A DNA stretch of 64,000 nt. Source: Aureimonas altamirensis. GTDB taxonomy: Bacteria; Pseudomonadota; Alphaproteobacteria; Rhizobiales; Rhizobiaceae. The notes below the pieces were generated by a model. That model saw nothing but the letters and a program-made list of their open reading frames with translations. It was not told the origin of the DNA and ran no database searches. Positions 1 to 9,190 of the stretch are shown one piece after another. Both the position numbers and the translations under genes were made by a program. The stretch spans positions 61,980 through 125,979 of the forward strand of contig NZ_JAMQCO010000010.1 of assembly GCF_023702225.1 (NCBI RefSeq), in the 5' to 3' direction. Numbering within the stretch: position 1 is the first letter of the stretch; every line of letters starts with the position of its first letter.

Positions 1-11
1 GCATTGGGCGA

Positions 12-227
12 TCAATCTTCCAGGTCGATATCCAGGATCGTCATGGTGAAATGGTACGAAAGTTCGCCCTCGTCCGTATCCTTGGCGATCAGGCCGGCGA
101 ATTCGTCGTTGACATAGACTTCCGCGGTATCGCCGCTCTTTTTCGGCAGCGCCCGCACTTCGATGTCGCCACCCTTGAAGGTCTTCCTCAGGTAGGATTC
201 GAGCTTTCTGATCTCATCACCCTTCAC
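12..227 (-). CDS. DUF3126 family protein
   Basis: Small 71-residue cytoplasmic protein of unknown function. It resembles the alphaproteobacterial DUF3126 family, which typically opens KPDEIxKLxxYLR and has a conserved AEVYVxDEFxG core; here the opening KGDEIRKLESYLR and AEVYVNDEFAGL are visible. An ATG lies at 233, but the AAGGAG ribosome site touches it directly and is instead six bases from a GTG at 227, which also matches the usual N-terminus, so GTG 227 is chosen. It follows cysE by 41 bases on the same strand, a pairing seen in rhizobia, so the two are probably co-transcribed. The role is not known. Confidence 0.8.
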   Translation of the reverse strand: MKGDEIRKLESYLRKTFKGGDIEVRALPKKSGDTAEVYVNDEFAGLIAKDTDEGELSYHFTMTILDIDLED

Positions 228-268
228 GGGCATCTCCTTGATTGTATGGTCCGCATGTCCGGACGGTT

Positions 269-1105
269 TTATCGGGTCGGCTCCTCGCCGTCGCAGCCGG
301 TACACTGGTCCATGCTGCGGGCCGGCTCGGAGCAGCCGGATGTCCCGATGATCTTTGCCGGCACGCCTGCCACGGTCGAATTGGGCGGAACTTCCTTCAG
401 GACGACCGAGCCCGCCGCGATGCGCGAGCAACGGCCGATCTCGATATTGCCGAGGATCTTCGCGCCGGCCCCGATGAGGACGCCGTCGCCGATCTTGGGA
501 TGCCGGTCGCCGAACTCCTTGCCTGTTCCACCCAGGGTCACGTCCTGCAGGATCGAGACATTGTCGCCGATCCGCGCGGTGAAGCCCACGACGAGCCCCG
601 TCGCATGGTCGAGGAAGATGCCGCGGCCCATGTGCATGGCCGGGTGGATGTCGGTCTGGAAGACCGAAGACGAGCGCGATTGCAGATACAATGCAAAGTC
701 GCGTCGGCCCTGATGCCAGAGCCAGTGCGCCAGCCGGTGCGTCTGGATCGCGTGGAAACCCTTGAAGTACAAGAGCGGCTCTACGTAACGCTCGCAGGCC
801 GGGTCGCGGTCGAAGACGGCCTGCAGGTCGATGCGCAGAGTATCTGCGAATGCCGCCTCGGTGGCCGCCATCTGGCCGAAGGCCTGGACGATCAGCGCGG
901 CCGGCACGTCCGGGTGGCCGAGGCGCGATGCGATGCGGTGCGCAAGCGCCGCCTCCAGCGTCTCGTGGTTCAGGATCGTCGCGTAGATGAAACCGCTGAG
1001 CGCAGGTTCGCTTTCGCTGATCGCCAGCGCCTCGTCGCGGATACCGAGCCAGATCGGGTCTACCGCCTGGAGGCGCTCGCGTGTCTTGTTGCCGATGACG
1101 CTCAT
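269..1105 (-). CDS. cysE: Serine O-acetyltransferase
   Basis: Transfers acetyl from acetyl-CoA to L-serine, making O-acetylserine for cysteine synthesis in the cytoplasm. The 278-residue protein has the N-terminal helical SATase domain (about residues 10-110) followed by a left-handed beta-helix of hexapeptide repeats (about 140-245). The active-site stretch DIHPAMHMGRGIFLDHATG and the VSILQDVTLGGTG segment match the family closely. ATG 1105 has an AGGAG site five bases upstream; a longer frame runs to 1168 without a better site. The C-terminal tail is Cys-rich and polar (residues 255-278), a region that varies in the family. The alpha/beta hydrolase upstream is 78 bases away. Confidence 0.95.
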   Translation of the reverse strand: MSVIGNKTRERLQAVDPIWLGIRDEALAISESEPALSGFIYATILNHETLEAALAHRIASRLGHPDVPAALIVQAFGQMAATEAAFADTLRIDLQAVFDRDPACERYVEPLLYFKGFHAIQTHRLAHWLWHQGRRDFALYLQSRSSSVFQTDIHPAMHMGRGIFLDHATGLVVGFTARIGDNVSILQDVTLGGTGKEFGDRHPKIGDGVLIGAGAKILGNIEIGRCSRIAAGSVVLKEVPPNSTVAGVPAKIIGTSGCSEPARSMDQCTGCDGEEPTR

Positions 1106-1183
1106 GAAAGCTCCTGCATGCCCTGAATGCCGGTTCACCGGAAATAGATACTCTGACGCGCGGTTCACGTCAGCCCAGGCGCT

Positions 1184-1969
1184 TCAATTAAACGAGGAAG
1201 CCCCGGGCGTGAACCCGCGTTCGGAGAGAAACCGCAGGACCGCCGACTTGAAGTTGCGGTCGCCGACGGCCAGCATATGGTCTCGCCCCTCGATCGCAAG
1301 AGCTTCGGCATCCGGCATCAGTTGGGCCAGCTTCTGCGCCGATCCGGCGATATCGTCCTTCGTGCCGACGCCGATCAGCGTCGGTATGTCGAGCGCGGCG
1401 ACGGCCTGCCGCGACGGCTCCTGCCGGTTGGCCTGGATGCAGGCGGCCAAGGCCAGCCTGTCGCTGCGCGTCTTGTCGGCGAAGCTGCGGAACATGCGGC
1501 CGCGCTCGTGGACGACATCGTCGAGCGACGGGGCCAGCAATGCCTCGGCGATCGGGTCCCAGTCACCGACGCCTTCCACCAGGCCGTAGCCGAGACCGCC
1601 GAGGATAAGCGCCGCCACGCGCGCCCGATGCTCCAGCGCCGCGAAGACCGAGATGCGCGCTCCCATGGAATAGCCGAACCATACCGCCTTCTCGAGCGAC
1701 AGATGATCCAGAAGGGCTATGCAGTCCCCCGCCATGACGGGCGGCGTGTAGAGGGCGGCTTGGTGCGGCTTGTCGCTGGCGCCGTGGCCGCGATGATCGA
1801 GCGCGATGACGCGGTAGCCGGCATCGCCGAGGGTCTGCACCCAGCCCGGCTCTACCCAGTTGACCCTGGCGGACGAGGCGAAGCCGTGCACGAGCAGGAT
1901 CGGCAGGCCGTCGCGCGGCCCTTCGTCCAGATAGGCGAAGCTCAATCCATCGTTCTCGAAGGTGTCCAT
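1184..1969 (-). CDS. Alpha/beta hydrolase fold protein
   Basis: A 261-residue single-domain cytoplasmic hydrolase of the alpha/beta fold. Seen in the sequence: the oxyanion strand ILLVHGFASS, the nucleophile elbow GYSMGAR and a C-terminal GRDHMLAVG that supplies the catalytic histidine; an acid near VGTKDD probably completes the triad. No signal peptide is present. The substrate cannot be read from the sequence; such proteins range over esterases, lipases and haloperoxidase-like enzymes. It lies upstream of cysE on the same strand and diverges from the zinc-finger gene at 2117, with the shared control region at 1970-2116. Confidence 0.85.
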   Translation of the reverse strand: MDTFENDGLSFAYLDEGPRDGLPILLVHGFASSARVNWVEPGWVQTLGDAGYRVIALDHRGHGASDKPHQAALYTPPVMAGDCIALLDHLSLEKAVWFGYSMGARISVFAALEHRARVAALILGGLGYGLVEGVGDWDPIAEALLAPSLDDVVHERGRMFRSFADKTRSDRLALAACIQANRQEPSRQAVAALDIPTLIGVGTKDDIAGSAQKLAQLMPDAEALAIEGRDHMLAVGDRNFKSAVLRFLSERGFTPGASSFN

Positions 1970-2116
1970 GCCGCGTTCCCGTGTCGATAGTCCCTGCCTG
2001 TTACCCTACCCGCTTCGCACAAGGCTACCCCCGTGCGATACAATCCGAGCATTGCCTTACCGCCCCCCTTTCCAATATGGTCCGCGCCGACACGCTGAAT
2101 GAACGGAGACGGTCTC

Positions 2117-2371
2117 ATGGCCGCGCACGCAACGCCCCATTTCCAGAACGACGCCGGACACGCCACGATCGAGATCGGCGTGAAGGAGTTCATGTGCGTC
2201 GGCGCCACGACGCCCTTCGACCATCCGCATGTCTATCTCGACATGGGCGACGAGACCGAGAAGGTCTGCCCGTACTGCTCGACCCTCTATCGCTTCAACG
2301 CCGCCCTGCATTACGACGAGACGGTGCCGGCCGGCTGCTACTACCAGGATCCGCGCGCACGCGCTGCCTGA
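2117..2371 (+). CDS. Zinc-finger domain protein (CHCC/NDUFS6-like)
   Basis: An 84-residue protein whose C-terminal half holds a zinc-ribbon pattern: a conserved HPHVYLDMG segment, then CPYCSTLYR. This is the zf-CHCC arrangement of the mitochondrial complex I subunit NDUFS6 and its alphaproteobacterial relatives. ATG 2117 is preferred over an in-frame ATG at 2099 because GGAGAC precedes it at suitable spacing. A complex I accessory role is an inference from the family and is not shown here. The FAD monooxygenase starts only four bases after its stop, so the two are probably translated from one message. Confidence 0.85.
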   Translation: MAAHATPHFQNDAGHATIEIGVKEFMCVGATTPFDHPHVYLDMGDETEKVCPYCSTLYRFNAALHYDETVPAGCYYQDPRARAA

Positions 2372-2375
2372 GGCC

Positions 2376-3548
2376 TTGCGCGACATCGCCATTATCGGCG
2401 CCGGCATCGCCGGCCTGACGACAGCCCTGTGCCTGGCCCGTTCCGGCTTCCAGGTCAGCCTGTTCGAGCGCGCCGCAGAGGCGCAGCCCGTCGGCGCCGG
2501 CATCCAGCTTTCCCCCAATGCGCTGCGGGTCATGGACCGGCTCGGCTGTCTGGAGGCGTTGGCAGCGCGTGGCACGCTCGCCTCGGCGGTGACGTTGCGC
2601 GACGGGCGTACGGGCCGCATGCTGGCCGAGGTGCCGGTGCGCTCTGCCGATGGAACGCCTTACCTGTCCATCCACCGCGCCGACCTGCATTCCGTGCTGA
2701 TGGACGCGGCCCTCGGGACCAACGCGATCAGCCTGCATTTCGGCCGCTCTCTGACGGCAATGCGAGAAACCGCGGCCGGGGTATCGCTGCGCCTCGGCCG
2801 GGACACGCAGGATTTCGAGCTGCTGGTGGCCGCCGATGGCGTCCGCTCTGCCGTCGCATCCGCCCTGGACTTCGCTGCGCCGGGGCTTTCCCCCTATGCG
2901 GCCTGGCGCTTCCTGCAGCCTGCGGGCAAGGGCGATACCGGCGGCATAGAGGCCTGGCTGGACGCGGGTTGGCACGCGGTGACGTATCCCGTCCATGCCG
3001 GGGCCTCGGTCAACCTCGTCGTCATCGCGCGGACCGATCTGGTGCCGCCGGACGATGGGTCTCCCGTCCGATTGGCCAGAGCCCTTATGGGTAAAGCCGC
3101 TTCCGGCCTTGTCGATATCATCCAGGATGGCGGCTTCGTCGGCTGCTGGCCCATGTCCGCCGTTCCGGCGGCCAGGTCCTACGCGAAAGGCGACCGCATC
3201 GCGCTTGTCGGCGATGCGGCGCACGGAATGCTGCCCTTCGCGGCGCAAGGTGCGGCCATGGGGATCGAGGATGCGGCGGTGCTGGCCGCGTGCCTCGGAG
3301 ACGGCGGGCCGTCTCCTTTGCAACGCTATGAAGCGCTTCGGCGGCCACGCATCGCCAAGGTGCTCAAACGAGTACGGTTTCACGACCGGGTCTACCACCT
3401 GCCACGCCCCTTTTCGTTGGCGCGCGACGCGGTCATGCGGCTGACGCCTCCGGGCCGGCTGGCGGCGTCCCTGTCGTGGCTCTACGATTGGACGCCTCCC
3501 GAATTGCCGGCCTCCGCCTTTGAAACAACGCAAAGAAACGCTAGCTGA
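2376..3548 (+). CDS. FAD-dependent monooxygenase (UbiH/salicylate hydroxylase type)
   Basis: About 390 residues of the class A flavoprotein monooxygenase family, which hydroxylate aromatic substrates with NAD(P)H and oxygen. Visible motifs are the N-terminal Rossmann signature IIGAGIAGLTTALCLARSG, the middle AADGVRSAV (DG motif) and the C-terminal RIALVGDAAHGMLPFAAQGAAMGIEDAAVLA (second FAD motif, GD). No ATG fits the true N-terminus. The likely start is TTG 2376, four bases after the preceding stop, with a weak GAGG just before it. In-frame ATG 2229 would lie deep inside the upstream gene and add residues unlike the family. The substrate is unknown. Confidence 0.82.
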   Translation: MRDIAIIGAGIAGLTTALCLARSGFQVSLFERAAEAQPVGAGIQLSPNALRVMDRLGCLEALAARGTLASAVTLRDGRTGRMLAEVPVRSADGTPYLSIHRADLHSVLMDAALGTNAISLHFGRSLTAMRETAAGVSLRLGRDTQDFELLVAADGVRSAVASALDFAAPGLSPYAAWRFLQPAGKGDTGGIEAWLDAGWHAVTYPVHAGASVNLVVIARTDLVPPDDGSPVRLARALMGKAASGLVDIIQDGGFVGCWPMSAVPAARSYAKGDRIALVGDAAHGMLPFAAQGAAMGIEDAAVLAACLGDGGPSPLQRYEALRRPRIAKVLKRVRFHDRVYHLPRPFSLARDAVMRLTPPGRLAASLSWLYDWTPPELPASAFETTQRNAS

Positions 3549-3645
3549 CCGCCGACCGGGCGCGCCATGCAGCAGGCCATCAAGAAGCCGCAGCGCTAGG
3601 CGATGCCCCCGATATCTGTAAGGGACAGATAGAAAAGGTCGATCC

Positions 3646-5430
3646 GTGTCGAAAATCAAAAAGGCCGCCCGCCTCGCCTGTATCGGAGCGCTCGTGACAT
3701 CGACGGCGCTTGCAGGCCCGCTGTCCGCGATTGCGCAGGAGCCCGCTCCCGAAACGCAGCAGGATGTGCCACCGGAGCCCGAGCCGCAGCCGGCCCCGCC
3801 TGTGGAGGAGCCACCGGCCGAACCGCCGGCAGAAATCGCCCCGCCGCCTCCGGTGGAGGAGCCCGCTCCGCCCCCGGTAGAGGAGCCCGAGCCCGAGCCC
3901 GAACCCGAGCCCATGCCGCAACCTCCGGCAGAAGCGCCCCCCACACCGGCAGAGGAGATCGCGCCTCCCGCCGAGGAGGCCCCACCTGCCCCGGTCGAGG
4001 AACCGGCCCCTGACGGGCCCGGCCCATCCGAGCCGGTTCCGGCCGAGCCTGCCCCGCCGCCGCCCTCGCCCGTACCGCCGGCGTCCGAAACGCGGCCGGA
4101 CCCGAACGCGCCGGTCGGCAACCCGGAGGACCTGCCGATTGACCAGGGAACGGAGAGCGACGTGCCGGCCCAACCGGAAGAAGCTGCACCTCCCCCGACA
4201 CCGCCGGCGCCGGCTCCGGAATCGCCGCCGGCCCCTGACGGCGCCACGGAGCCCGTGCCCGTTCCGCCATCGCCGCCGACTCCGCCGCCGGGAGTTGATG
4301 AGCCCGCACCGGAGGCTGCCGCACCGCCACCGCCTGCGGTCGAGCCCGCGCCTCCGGCAGAACAGCCGCAGCCGGTCGATGCGGCGATCCAGACCGCACC
4401 CGTCGCTCCTGGAGAGGTCGGCGCCAGCGATGCCCGCGTGCAACGCCTGGTCGAGCCGGTGCAAATCGAGCCGATCACGCGGCAGACCGGCCAGCGGATC
4501 GAGGCCGCACCGCAACCGCAGTTGCCCCCGGACGTCGAAATTGTCGAACGATCGGGCAACCGCGATATCCTGACCATCGTCGGCGCGGGACTTGCCGGTG
4601 CGGCGGCGGGCGCGGCGGCGTCCTATTTCATCCGGCCGGACGACCGGGAGCGGCTGCAACGCGATTCCCGCGACTACTATGTGGAGCAGCTTCCGCGCGG
4701 ACTGACGCGTGAAACGGTGGTACGCGACAACGGCGTGCAGGTGGTGACCATCACGAACGAGTATGGCGACGTCATCCAGCGTTCGCGCATTACTCCGGAC
4801 GGGCGCGAGGACGTCCTGTTTTACGACCCCTATGCCGAAGATGACACACGGGCCGGCTATGCCTACGACGCGGGTGCGGACCTGCCGCCCCTGCGCGTCG
4901 CCATCCCTCGCGACCGCTACATCGTGGATGTGATGCAGCCGGACGAAGACCTGTATTACGATACGATCGTCGCGCCGCCGGTCGAAACGGTCGAGCGCAT
5001 CTATTCGGTCGACGAGGTGCGGCGTTCGGCGCGTATCCGCGACAAGGTGCGGCGCATCGACCTCGCGACGATCAACTTTGCCTTCGGCTCTGCCGATATT
5101 GAGCAGGACGAGGTACGCAACCTGCAGGCTCTGGCCGACGCGGTTGCCCGCGTGATTGAGGAGAACCCATCGGAATCCTTCCTGCTGGAGGGGCATACGG
5201 ACGCCGTCGGCAGCAATGTCGCCAACCTTGCGCTGTCTGACAGACGCGCGGAGTCCGTGGCCGTGGCGCTGACCGAGTACTTCGATATCCCGCCCGAGAA
5301 CCTGATCACGCAAGGGTATGGCGAGGAGCAGTTGAAGGTGAATACGCAGGAGCCGAACCGGGAAAACCGTCGCGTGACGCTTCGGCGCATCACTCCGCTG
5401 GTCAAGCCGGTCGTCACCAGCCAGCGATGA
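3646..5430 (+). CDS. Proline-rich OmpA family envelope protein
   Basis: A 594-residue protein with a signal peptide (about 1-30, ending AIAQE), a long Pro/Glu/Ala-rich low-complexity stretch (about 31-250), a Gly/Ala hydrophobic segment near 307-329 and a C-terminal OmpA peptidoglycan-binding domain from about 475. The domain shows TINFAFGSADI, LEGHTDAVG and NLITQGYGEE. It probably sits in the outer membrane or periplasm, with the Pro-rich arm spanning the periplasm and OmpA_C holding peptidoglycan. GTG 3646 has AAGG seven bases upstream. Similar Hyphomicrobiales proteins are annotated as OmpA family without a defined role. A hairpin terminator follows directly. Confidence 0.87.
   Translation: MSKIKKAARLACIGALVTSTALAGPLSAIAQEPAPETQQDVPPEPEPQPAPPVEEPPAEPPAEIAPPPPVEEPAPPPVEEPEPEPEPEPMPQPPAEAPPTPAEEIAPPAEEAPPAPVEEPAPDGPGPSEPVPAEPAPPPPSPVPPASETRPDPNAPVGNPEDLPIDQGTESDVPAQPEEAAPPPTPPAPAPESPPAPDGATEPVPVPPSPPTPPPGVDEPAPEAAAPPPPAVEPAPPAEQPQPVDAAIQTAPVAPGEVGASDARVQRLVEPVQIEPITRQTGQRIEAAPQPQLPPDVEIVERSGNRDILTIVGAGLAGAAAGAAASYFIRPDDRERLQRDSRDYYVEQLPRGLTRETVVRDNGVQVVTITNEYGDVIQRSRITPDGREDVLFYDPYAEDDTRAGYAYDAGADLPPLRVAIPRDRYIVDVMQPDEDLYYDTIVAPPVETVERIYSVDEVRRSARIRDKVRRIDLATINFAFGSADIEQDEVRNLQALADAVARVIEENPSESFLLEGHTDAVGSNVANLALSDRRAESVAVALTEYFDIPPENLITQGYGEEQLKVNTQEPNRENRRVTLRRITPLVKPVVTSQR
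3883..3912 (+). repeat. Hexanucleotide tandem repeat inside the OmpA-family gene
   Basis: Five head-to-tail copies of the hexamer GAGCCC (the fourth is GAACCC) encode alternating Glu-Pro. Each unit is two codons, so gain or loss would change the length of the Pro-Glu arm without shifting frame. Confidence 0.8.
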
Positions 5431-5438
5431 ACTCCATG

Positions 5439-5462
5439 GGGGCCGCTTGCGCGGCCCCTTCT
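5439..5462. terminator. Bidirectional hairpin terminator
   Basis: A perfect 8-bp stem (GGGGCCGC, loop TTGC, GCGGCCCC) lies directly between the convergent OmpA-family and AI-2E family genes. The T-tract is short (TTCT on plus), so it is a modest terminator. Confidence 0.7.
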
Positions 5463-6651
5463 AGCCCGCGGACGGCGTCTGGGCATCCTGCACGGGCGGC
5501 CCCCTGTCGGACGCCAGGAAGTTCCCGAGCGGCTGCAGGCTTTCAACATAGCTGGCCAGTATCTTCACGCCGACCATGATCGGCACTGCCAGGAACATGC
5601 CGGTAACACCCCAGATCCAGCCCCAGAACGCCACCGACAGAAACACGGCGGCGGCATTCATCTCCAGCCGCCGCCCGACGATCATGGGCGTCAGGAACTG
5701 CCCTTCGAGGCTTGTACAAGCCAGGTACACGAGCACCGGTATCAATGCCGCGGCAACGTCGCCGAACTCGGCAAGGGCGATGACCCCGACCAGCGCCATG
5801 CCGACGATCGCGCCGATATAGGGAATGAAGTTCAGGACGGTGGCCAGCGCGCCGAAAACGGCGGGCGTCGGCATGTTGACGAGCCACAGGCTGAAACCCA
5901 CGGCAACGCCCAGCCCGATATTGATGAGCGTGATGGTGAAAAGGTAGCGCGACAACTCCTTTTCGATCTCATGCGCGATGGAAAGCGCACGCTTCTTGTC
6001 CGAAAAGGTCGGCATGGACTGAACGAGCTTCTGGTGGAACAGGTCTCCCGACGCCAGCAGGAAAAAGAGGAATATGAGTGCGAAGCCGATGCCCGCCAGC
6101 ATCTGGGGCGCGCTGTTGGCTGCCGTATCCAGCAGCGTCGGCGAACGCACCACCACCTCGCGCGGCTCTTCCTGCTGCGGCCCCTGCACCTCGCTCTGCG
6201 GTACCGTGATCGCAGTTGCATCGTCCGTGCCCTGGCGCAACCGCGTAAGTCGGGTGAACTGCTCCCGGACGGACGACACCTCCTCTTCGACGGCTTGCGC
6301 ATAGCTCGGAGCGTTGCGCACGATCTGCGTAAGCGGATCGCTGAGCGCGTAGAACATGGCCGTCAGGCCGACCAGCGTGCCGAAGACGAGGAAGATCGCG
6401 GAGATCGGCTCGGGCACCTTCAGGCGGCGACGCAGAAAGCGGACGATGGGGCTGAGCACAAGGGCGAACAGAAGGGCGAAGACGACCGGCAGGATGAAGC
6501 TGGCGGTCAGGTACAACATGCCCCCGAAGAGGATGAGGAAGATGCCGATCACGGCCCAACGGGGGCCGACCTGTACAGTCTGTTTGGTAACCAGCCCGAT
6601 ATTGGGCGCAACGATGGTCTTGCCCTCGTCTGACGACCTGTTGTCTGCCAT
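5461..6651 (-). CDS. AI-2E family transporter (PerM/TqsA-like membrane protein)
   Basis: A 396-residue integral inner-membrane protein of the UPF0118/AI-2E transporter family. It has two N-terminal hydrophobic segments (about 33-70), further ones near 82-105 and a large group in the C-terminal half, including the conserved NFIPYIGAIVG stretch and a CTSLEGQFLTPMIVGRRLEMN segment. A charged region of about 80 residues (about 110-195) is probably cytoplasmic or periplasmic. Family members are reported to export the signal AI-2 or act as ion antiporters, so the substrate is open. ATG 6651 opens the frame. It stands alone, with a terminator at its 3' end. Confidence 0.88.
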   Translation of the reverse strand: MADNRSSDEGKTIVAPNIGLVTKQTVQVGPRWAVIGIFLILFGGMLYLTASFILPVVFALLFALVLSPIVRFLRRRLKVPEPISAIFLVFGTLVGLTAMFYALSDPLTQIVRNAPSYAQAVEEEVSSVREQFTRLTRLRQGTDDATAITVPQSEVQGPQQEEPREVVVRSPTLLDTAANSAPQMLAGIGFALIFLFFLLASGDLFHQKLVQSMPTFSDKKRALSIAHEIEKELSRYLFTITLINIGLGVAVGFSLWLVNMPTPAVFGALATVLNFIPYIGAIVGMALVGVIALAEFGDVAAALIPVLVYLACTSLEGQFLTPMIVGRRLEMNAAAVFLSVAFWGWIWGVTGMFLAVPIMVGVKILASYVESLQPLGNFLASDRGPPVQDAQTPSAG

Positions 6652-6734
6652 CGTATTCTCACCCCTCGATCTGGTGAGCTAACGTGTCGCAGGCACGGTC
6701 GTTCCGCCGACAACGGCCTGCCGCCTGGCCCGAC

Positions 6735-6762
6735 AAAAAAAGGACGGCGCAATGCGCCGTCC
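6735..6762 (-). terminator. Rho-independent terminator of the aapJQMP operon
   Basis: On the minus strand a 9-bp perfect stem (GGACGGCGC / GCGCCGTCC, 3-base loop) is followed by seven T. It lies 29 bases past the aapP stop. Confidence 0.9.
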
Positions 6763-6790
6763 CTGGTCAATTCGTATTATTCCTGCCGGT

Positions 6791-7564
6791 CTAATGCAGG
6801 ATCTGCGAGAGGAAAAGCCTGGTTCGCTCGTGCTGCGGGTTCCGGAAGAACTCTTCCGGTACGTTCTGCTCCACGATCTGGCCGGCGTCCATGAAGATGA
6901 CGCGATCCGCAACCTGGCGTGCGAAGCCCATCTCGTGCGTGACGCAGATCATGGTCATGCCCTCTTCGGCCAGGCCCACCATCACGTCCAGCACTTCCTT
7001 GATCATTTCCGGGTCGAGCGCCGAAGTCGGCTCGTCGAACAGCATGACCTTGGGGCTCATGCAGAGCGAACGCGCTATCGCCACGCGCTGCTGCTGGCCA
7101 CCCGAGAGCTGGCCCGGATATTTAAGCGCCTGATCCGGAATCTTGACCCGGGTCAGATAGTGCATCGCGATCTCCTCGGCCTTGGCCTTCGGCATCTTGC
7201 GCACCCAGATGGGGGCAAGGGTGCAGTTCTCCAGGATCGTGAGATGCGGGAACAGGTTGAAGTGCTGGAACACCATGCCGACCTCGCGGCGCACGACATC
7301 GATCTTCTTGAGGTCGTTCGTCAACTCGACATTGTCGACGATGATCTGGCCCTTCTGGTGTTCCTCCAGCCGGTTGATGCAACGGATCATCGTGGACTTG
7401 CCGGAACCGGAAGGACCGCAGACGACGATACGCTCGCCGGTACGGACTTTCAGGTTGATGTCGCGCAGCACATGGAACTCGCCGTACCACTTGTTGACGT
7501 TGATGAGTTCGATGGCGGTTTCGCCGGTCTTGGTGGCCACCTTGGCCGCTGTTTCAACGCTCAT
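6791..7564 (-). CDS. aapP: General L-amino acid ABC transporter, ATP-binding subunit
   Basis: A 257-residue cytoplasmic ATPase that powers amino acid import with AapQ and AapM. Visible are Walker [11 protein letters not shown]-loop [13 protein letters not shown], signature LSGGQQQR, Walker [13 protein letters not shown] and the switch VTHEMGF. The sequence is very close to the HisP/GlnQ/AapP group. ATG 7564 has CGGAG seven bases upstream and is preferred to an in-frame ATG at 7618 that lacks a site. It is the last gene of the minus-strand order aapJ, aapQ, aapM, aapP, and the terminator at 6735-6762 follows. Confidence 0.95.
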   Translation of the reverse strand: MSVETAAKVATKTGETAIELINVNKWYGEFHVLRDINLKVRTGERIVVCGPSGSGKSTMIRCINRLEEHQKGQIIVDNVELTNDLKKIDVVRREVGMVFQHFNLFPHLTILENCTLAPIWVRKMPKAKAEEIAMHYLTRVKIPDQALKYPGQLSGGQQQRVAIARSLCMSPKVMLFDEPTSALDPEMIKEVLDVMVGLAEEGMTMICVTHEMGFARQVADRVIFMDAGQIVEQNVPEEFFRNPQHERTRLFLSQILH

Positions 7565-7634
7565 GCCGAAACTCCGAGAAATTGGGGGAAGTCCGGCGGC
7601 CGCACAGGCGGCCGCCATGGGATCAATTATTCGG

Positions 7635-9134
7635 CTAGTGCTTGTGGCCGGTACTCAGCCGCCGCTCCATGAAGATGGAGTAGCGCGACATGGCGAAGCA
7701 GAACAACCAGAACACGAAACCAGCAAAGACGAGGCCCGTTGCCGGTGTCGATGGCGTGATCCAGGCCGGGTCGTTGAAGCCGCGGCGGACCGTGCCGAGC
7801 AGATCGGCGATACCGATGATGTAGACCAGGCTCGTATCCTTGAACAGGCCGATGAAGGTGTTCACGATACCCGGGATCACCAGACGCAGGGCCTGCGGCA
7901 GAATGATCATGCGCATCTTCTGCCAGTAGGTCAGCGCCATCGCATCGGCGCCTTCGTACTGGCCCTTCGGAATGGCCTGGAGCCCGCCGCGGATCACCTC
8001 CGCCATATAGGCGGCGGAGAACAGGGCCACACCGACTAGGACGCGCAGGAGCTGGTTGAAGCTCGTGCCCGCCGGCATGAACAGCGGCAGCATGAAGTTG
8101 GCCATGAACAGCACGGTGATCAGCGGCACGCCGCGCCAGAACTCGATGAAGATCACCGAAAGCAGCCGCACCGCCGGCATGGACGAGACCCGCCCGAGCG
8201 CCAGCAGGATACCGATGGGCAGTGATGCGGCGATGCCGACCACGGCGACCACCAAAGTTACCAGCAGGCCGCCCCACAGGTTCGTGGGTACGTGGGAAAG
8301 GCCGAAATGCGTTGTCAGCACCAGCGTGAGGGCCGCCGCCACCATGGGCGGTACGGCCAGCGACAGAGCCGAAGACTTGCGCTCTGCCGTCGCTGCCGTT
8401 GCCGCCAGAGCCAGGAGGTTTGCCCCGAGCGCGGCGAACAGGGCGACCGCCGACAGTTGCGTGAAGCGGTAGGTCAGGATCCCGACCCGGCCGGAACTCA
8501 GGAAATAGTTGGCAAGGATCGCAACCAGCGAAACGGCCAGCAGCACCTTTGCCGCCTTCATCATCACGTGCCGGTTGACGAGCGGGCTCTTCGTGACGGC
8601 CTGCGCCACCGCGATGGCTGCGGCGAGGAAGAAGAAGAGCGCGATCGCGCCGCCGCCGAGGCTGAACCGCCCGCCCGTCAGCAGTACCAGCGCCACAGGC
8701 GGCAGGACGGCAAGCAGCAGGATGGCCGTCAGCTTCTTGAACGGCACGCGCGGAATGGCGACGGCGGCAAGCAGCACGGCGAAGAGACCGAACACCCAGT
8801 CCACGCGCCAGCGTTGATCCACCGGATAAAGGCCATAGACGAATTGGCTGAAGCGCGCCCGGATGAAGGCCCAGCAGGCCCCGACGGGCTGTCCGTCCTG
8901 CGCAAGGCAGGCTGTGCGGTCCTCGCCGCTGAATACGGCCGTGGCGAAGCCCCACAGATAGATGTTCCATGCCAGCCAGGCGACGAAAAGCGACAGGACG
9001 ATGGTCAGCGCGCTGTCGAACGGCGTGGCGAACAGATGCGTGCGCATCCAGCCGAAAGCGCCTCTTTCGCTGCCAGGCGGGGGCAAGGCCACCTTCGGCT
9101 CGCGTGCGACATATGCGGAAACTTGTTCTTCCAT
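7635..9134 (-). CDS. aapM: General L-amino acid ABC transporter, permease AapM (long form)
   Basis: Inner-membrane permease of the PAAT family, 499 residues. The C-terminal 230 residues are the usual permease domain, starting [16 protein letters not shown] and holding the ATPase-contact loop [26 protein letters not shown]. The N-terminal part carries [16 protein letters not shown], typical of AapM. Between them lies extra hydrophobic sequence (about residues 115-270) with several predicted membrane spans. As I recall, rhizobial AapM proteins are about 385 residues, so this one looks about 110 longer. Start ATG 9134 has GGGGGAA upstream. It partners AapQ. Confidence 0.92.
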   Translation of the reverse strand: MEEQVSAYVAREPKVALPPPGSERGAFGWMRTHLFATPFDSALTIVLSLFVAWLAWNIYLWGFATAVFSGEDRTACLAQDGQPVGACWAFIRARFSQFVYGLYPVDQRWRVDWVFGLFAVLLAAVAIPRVPFKKLTAILLLAVLPPVALVLLTGGRFSLGGGAIALFFFLAAAIAVAQAVTKSPLVNRHVMMKAAKVLLAVSLVAILANYFLSSGRVGILTYRFTQLSAVALFAALGANLLALAATAATAERKSSALSLAVPPMVAAALTLVLTTHFGLSHVPTNLWGGLLVTLVVAVVGIAASLPIGILLALGRVSSMPAVRLLSVIFIEFWRGVPLITVLFMANFMLPLFMPAGTSFNQLLRVLVGVALFSAAYMAEVIRGGLQAIPKGQYEGADAMALTYWQKMRMIILPQALRLVIPGIVNTFIGLFKDTSLVYIIGIADLLGTVRRGFNDPAWITPSTPATGLVFAGFVFWLFCFAMSRYSIFMERRLSTGHKH

Positions 9135-9190
9135 GCGGTTATTTCCCCCGATCGAAGAACTGAAGAGAAGTGCGGTTCATGGGGGGGTCC

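Noticed and set aside
2295-4577. A 760-residue open frame on the minus strand, Gly/Ser-rich in its first part
   Set aside because: It is the antisense shadow of the FAD monooxygenase and the Pro/Glu-rich part of the OmpA-family gene; high GC removes stops. The sequence resembles no family and has no ribosome site.
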